Assembly: GCA_004151065.3 (NCBI GenBank)
Contig: NWUY0300036854.1
Coordinates: forward strand, 5,597-23,476
Direction: 5' to 3'
Origin: Larix sibirica
Lineage: Eukaryota > Streptophyta > Pinopsida > Pinales > Pinaceae
Length of the DNA stretch: 17,880 bases
Positions 17,871 through 17,880 of this stretch are shown in pieces (position 1 is the first letter of the stretch; every line of letters starts with the position of its first letter). The translations under genes were made by a program, and so were the position numbers. Below the pieces are notes generated by a model. That model saw nothing but the letters and a program-made list of their open reading frames with translations, was not told where the DNA came from and did no database searches.

Positions 17871-17880
17871 GCAATGATTT

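Overview
The window looks like nuclear DNA of a seed plant. The evidence is two intron-containing genes with plant-type products (a plastid coproporphyrinogen III oxidase exon and a Vapyrin-type MSP/ankyrin gene), a remnant of a class II phospholipase A1 gene, a tRNA-derived SINE, and long AT-rich spacers full of decayed tandem duplications. Low gene density and heavily eroded repeats would fit a large genome such as a conifer's. That placement is an inference; no lineage marker is visible.

Layout. 1-1960 is AT-rich, gene-free sequence with short tandem duplications and a hairpin repeat at 48-92. 2040-2555 (+) is the GC-rich first exon of a plastid-targeted coproporphyrinogen III oxidase (HEMF/CPX type), ending at a clean GT donor. 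Roughly 2590-4130, which would be its first intron, is built from many diverged copies of a short repeat unit. More tandem repeats follow (4228-4515), then a second copy of the hairpin repeat (4618-4689). At 4908-5165 (+) lies the broken 5' end of a DAD1-like/class II phospholipase A1 gene with its own TATA box. 5176-5720 is a two-copy direct repeat, followed by an unrecognised 64-codon ORF behind a good TATA box. 6457-6544 is a 26-bp inverted repeat around an (AT)n tract, and 6615-6838 is a three-copy direct repeat.

7936-10334 (-) is the best gene in the window: a two-exon Vapyrin-type protein (503 aa, an N-terminal MSP domain plus about 11 ankyrin repeats). A 32-codon upstream ORF and a minimal ATG-TAA start-stop lie just ahead of its start codon.

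10500-17880 holds no intact gene that I can support. It contains a 78-bp tandem repeat with primer-binding-site-like motifs, a possible membrane-anchor exon (11783-11902, -), a tRNA-derived SINE with a candidate target-site duplication (14386-14640), a 254-bp tandem duplication (15061-15542), and three stretches of decayed coding-like sequence (15995-16430, 16893-17210, 17408-17638).

The recognised genes have unrelated jobs: heme/chlorophyll precursor synthesis in plastids, lipid hydrolysis, and a membrane-associated scaffold known from symbiosis. Nothing indicates a shared pathway or a gene cluster. I did not find a convincing new multi-gene system. The most interesting points are the start-stop upstream ORF of the Vapyrin-type gene, the solitary oxidase exon with its self-amplified intron, and the paired hairpin repeats.
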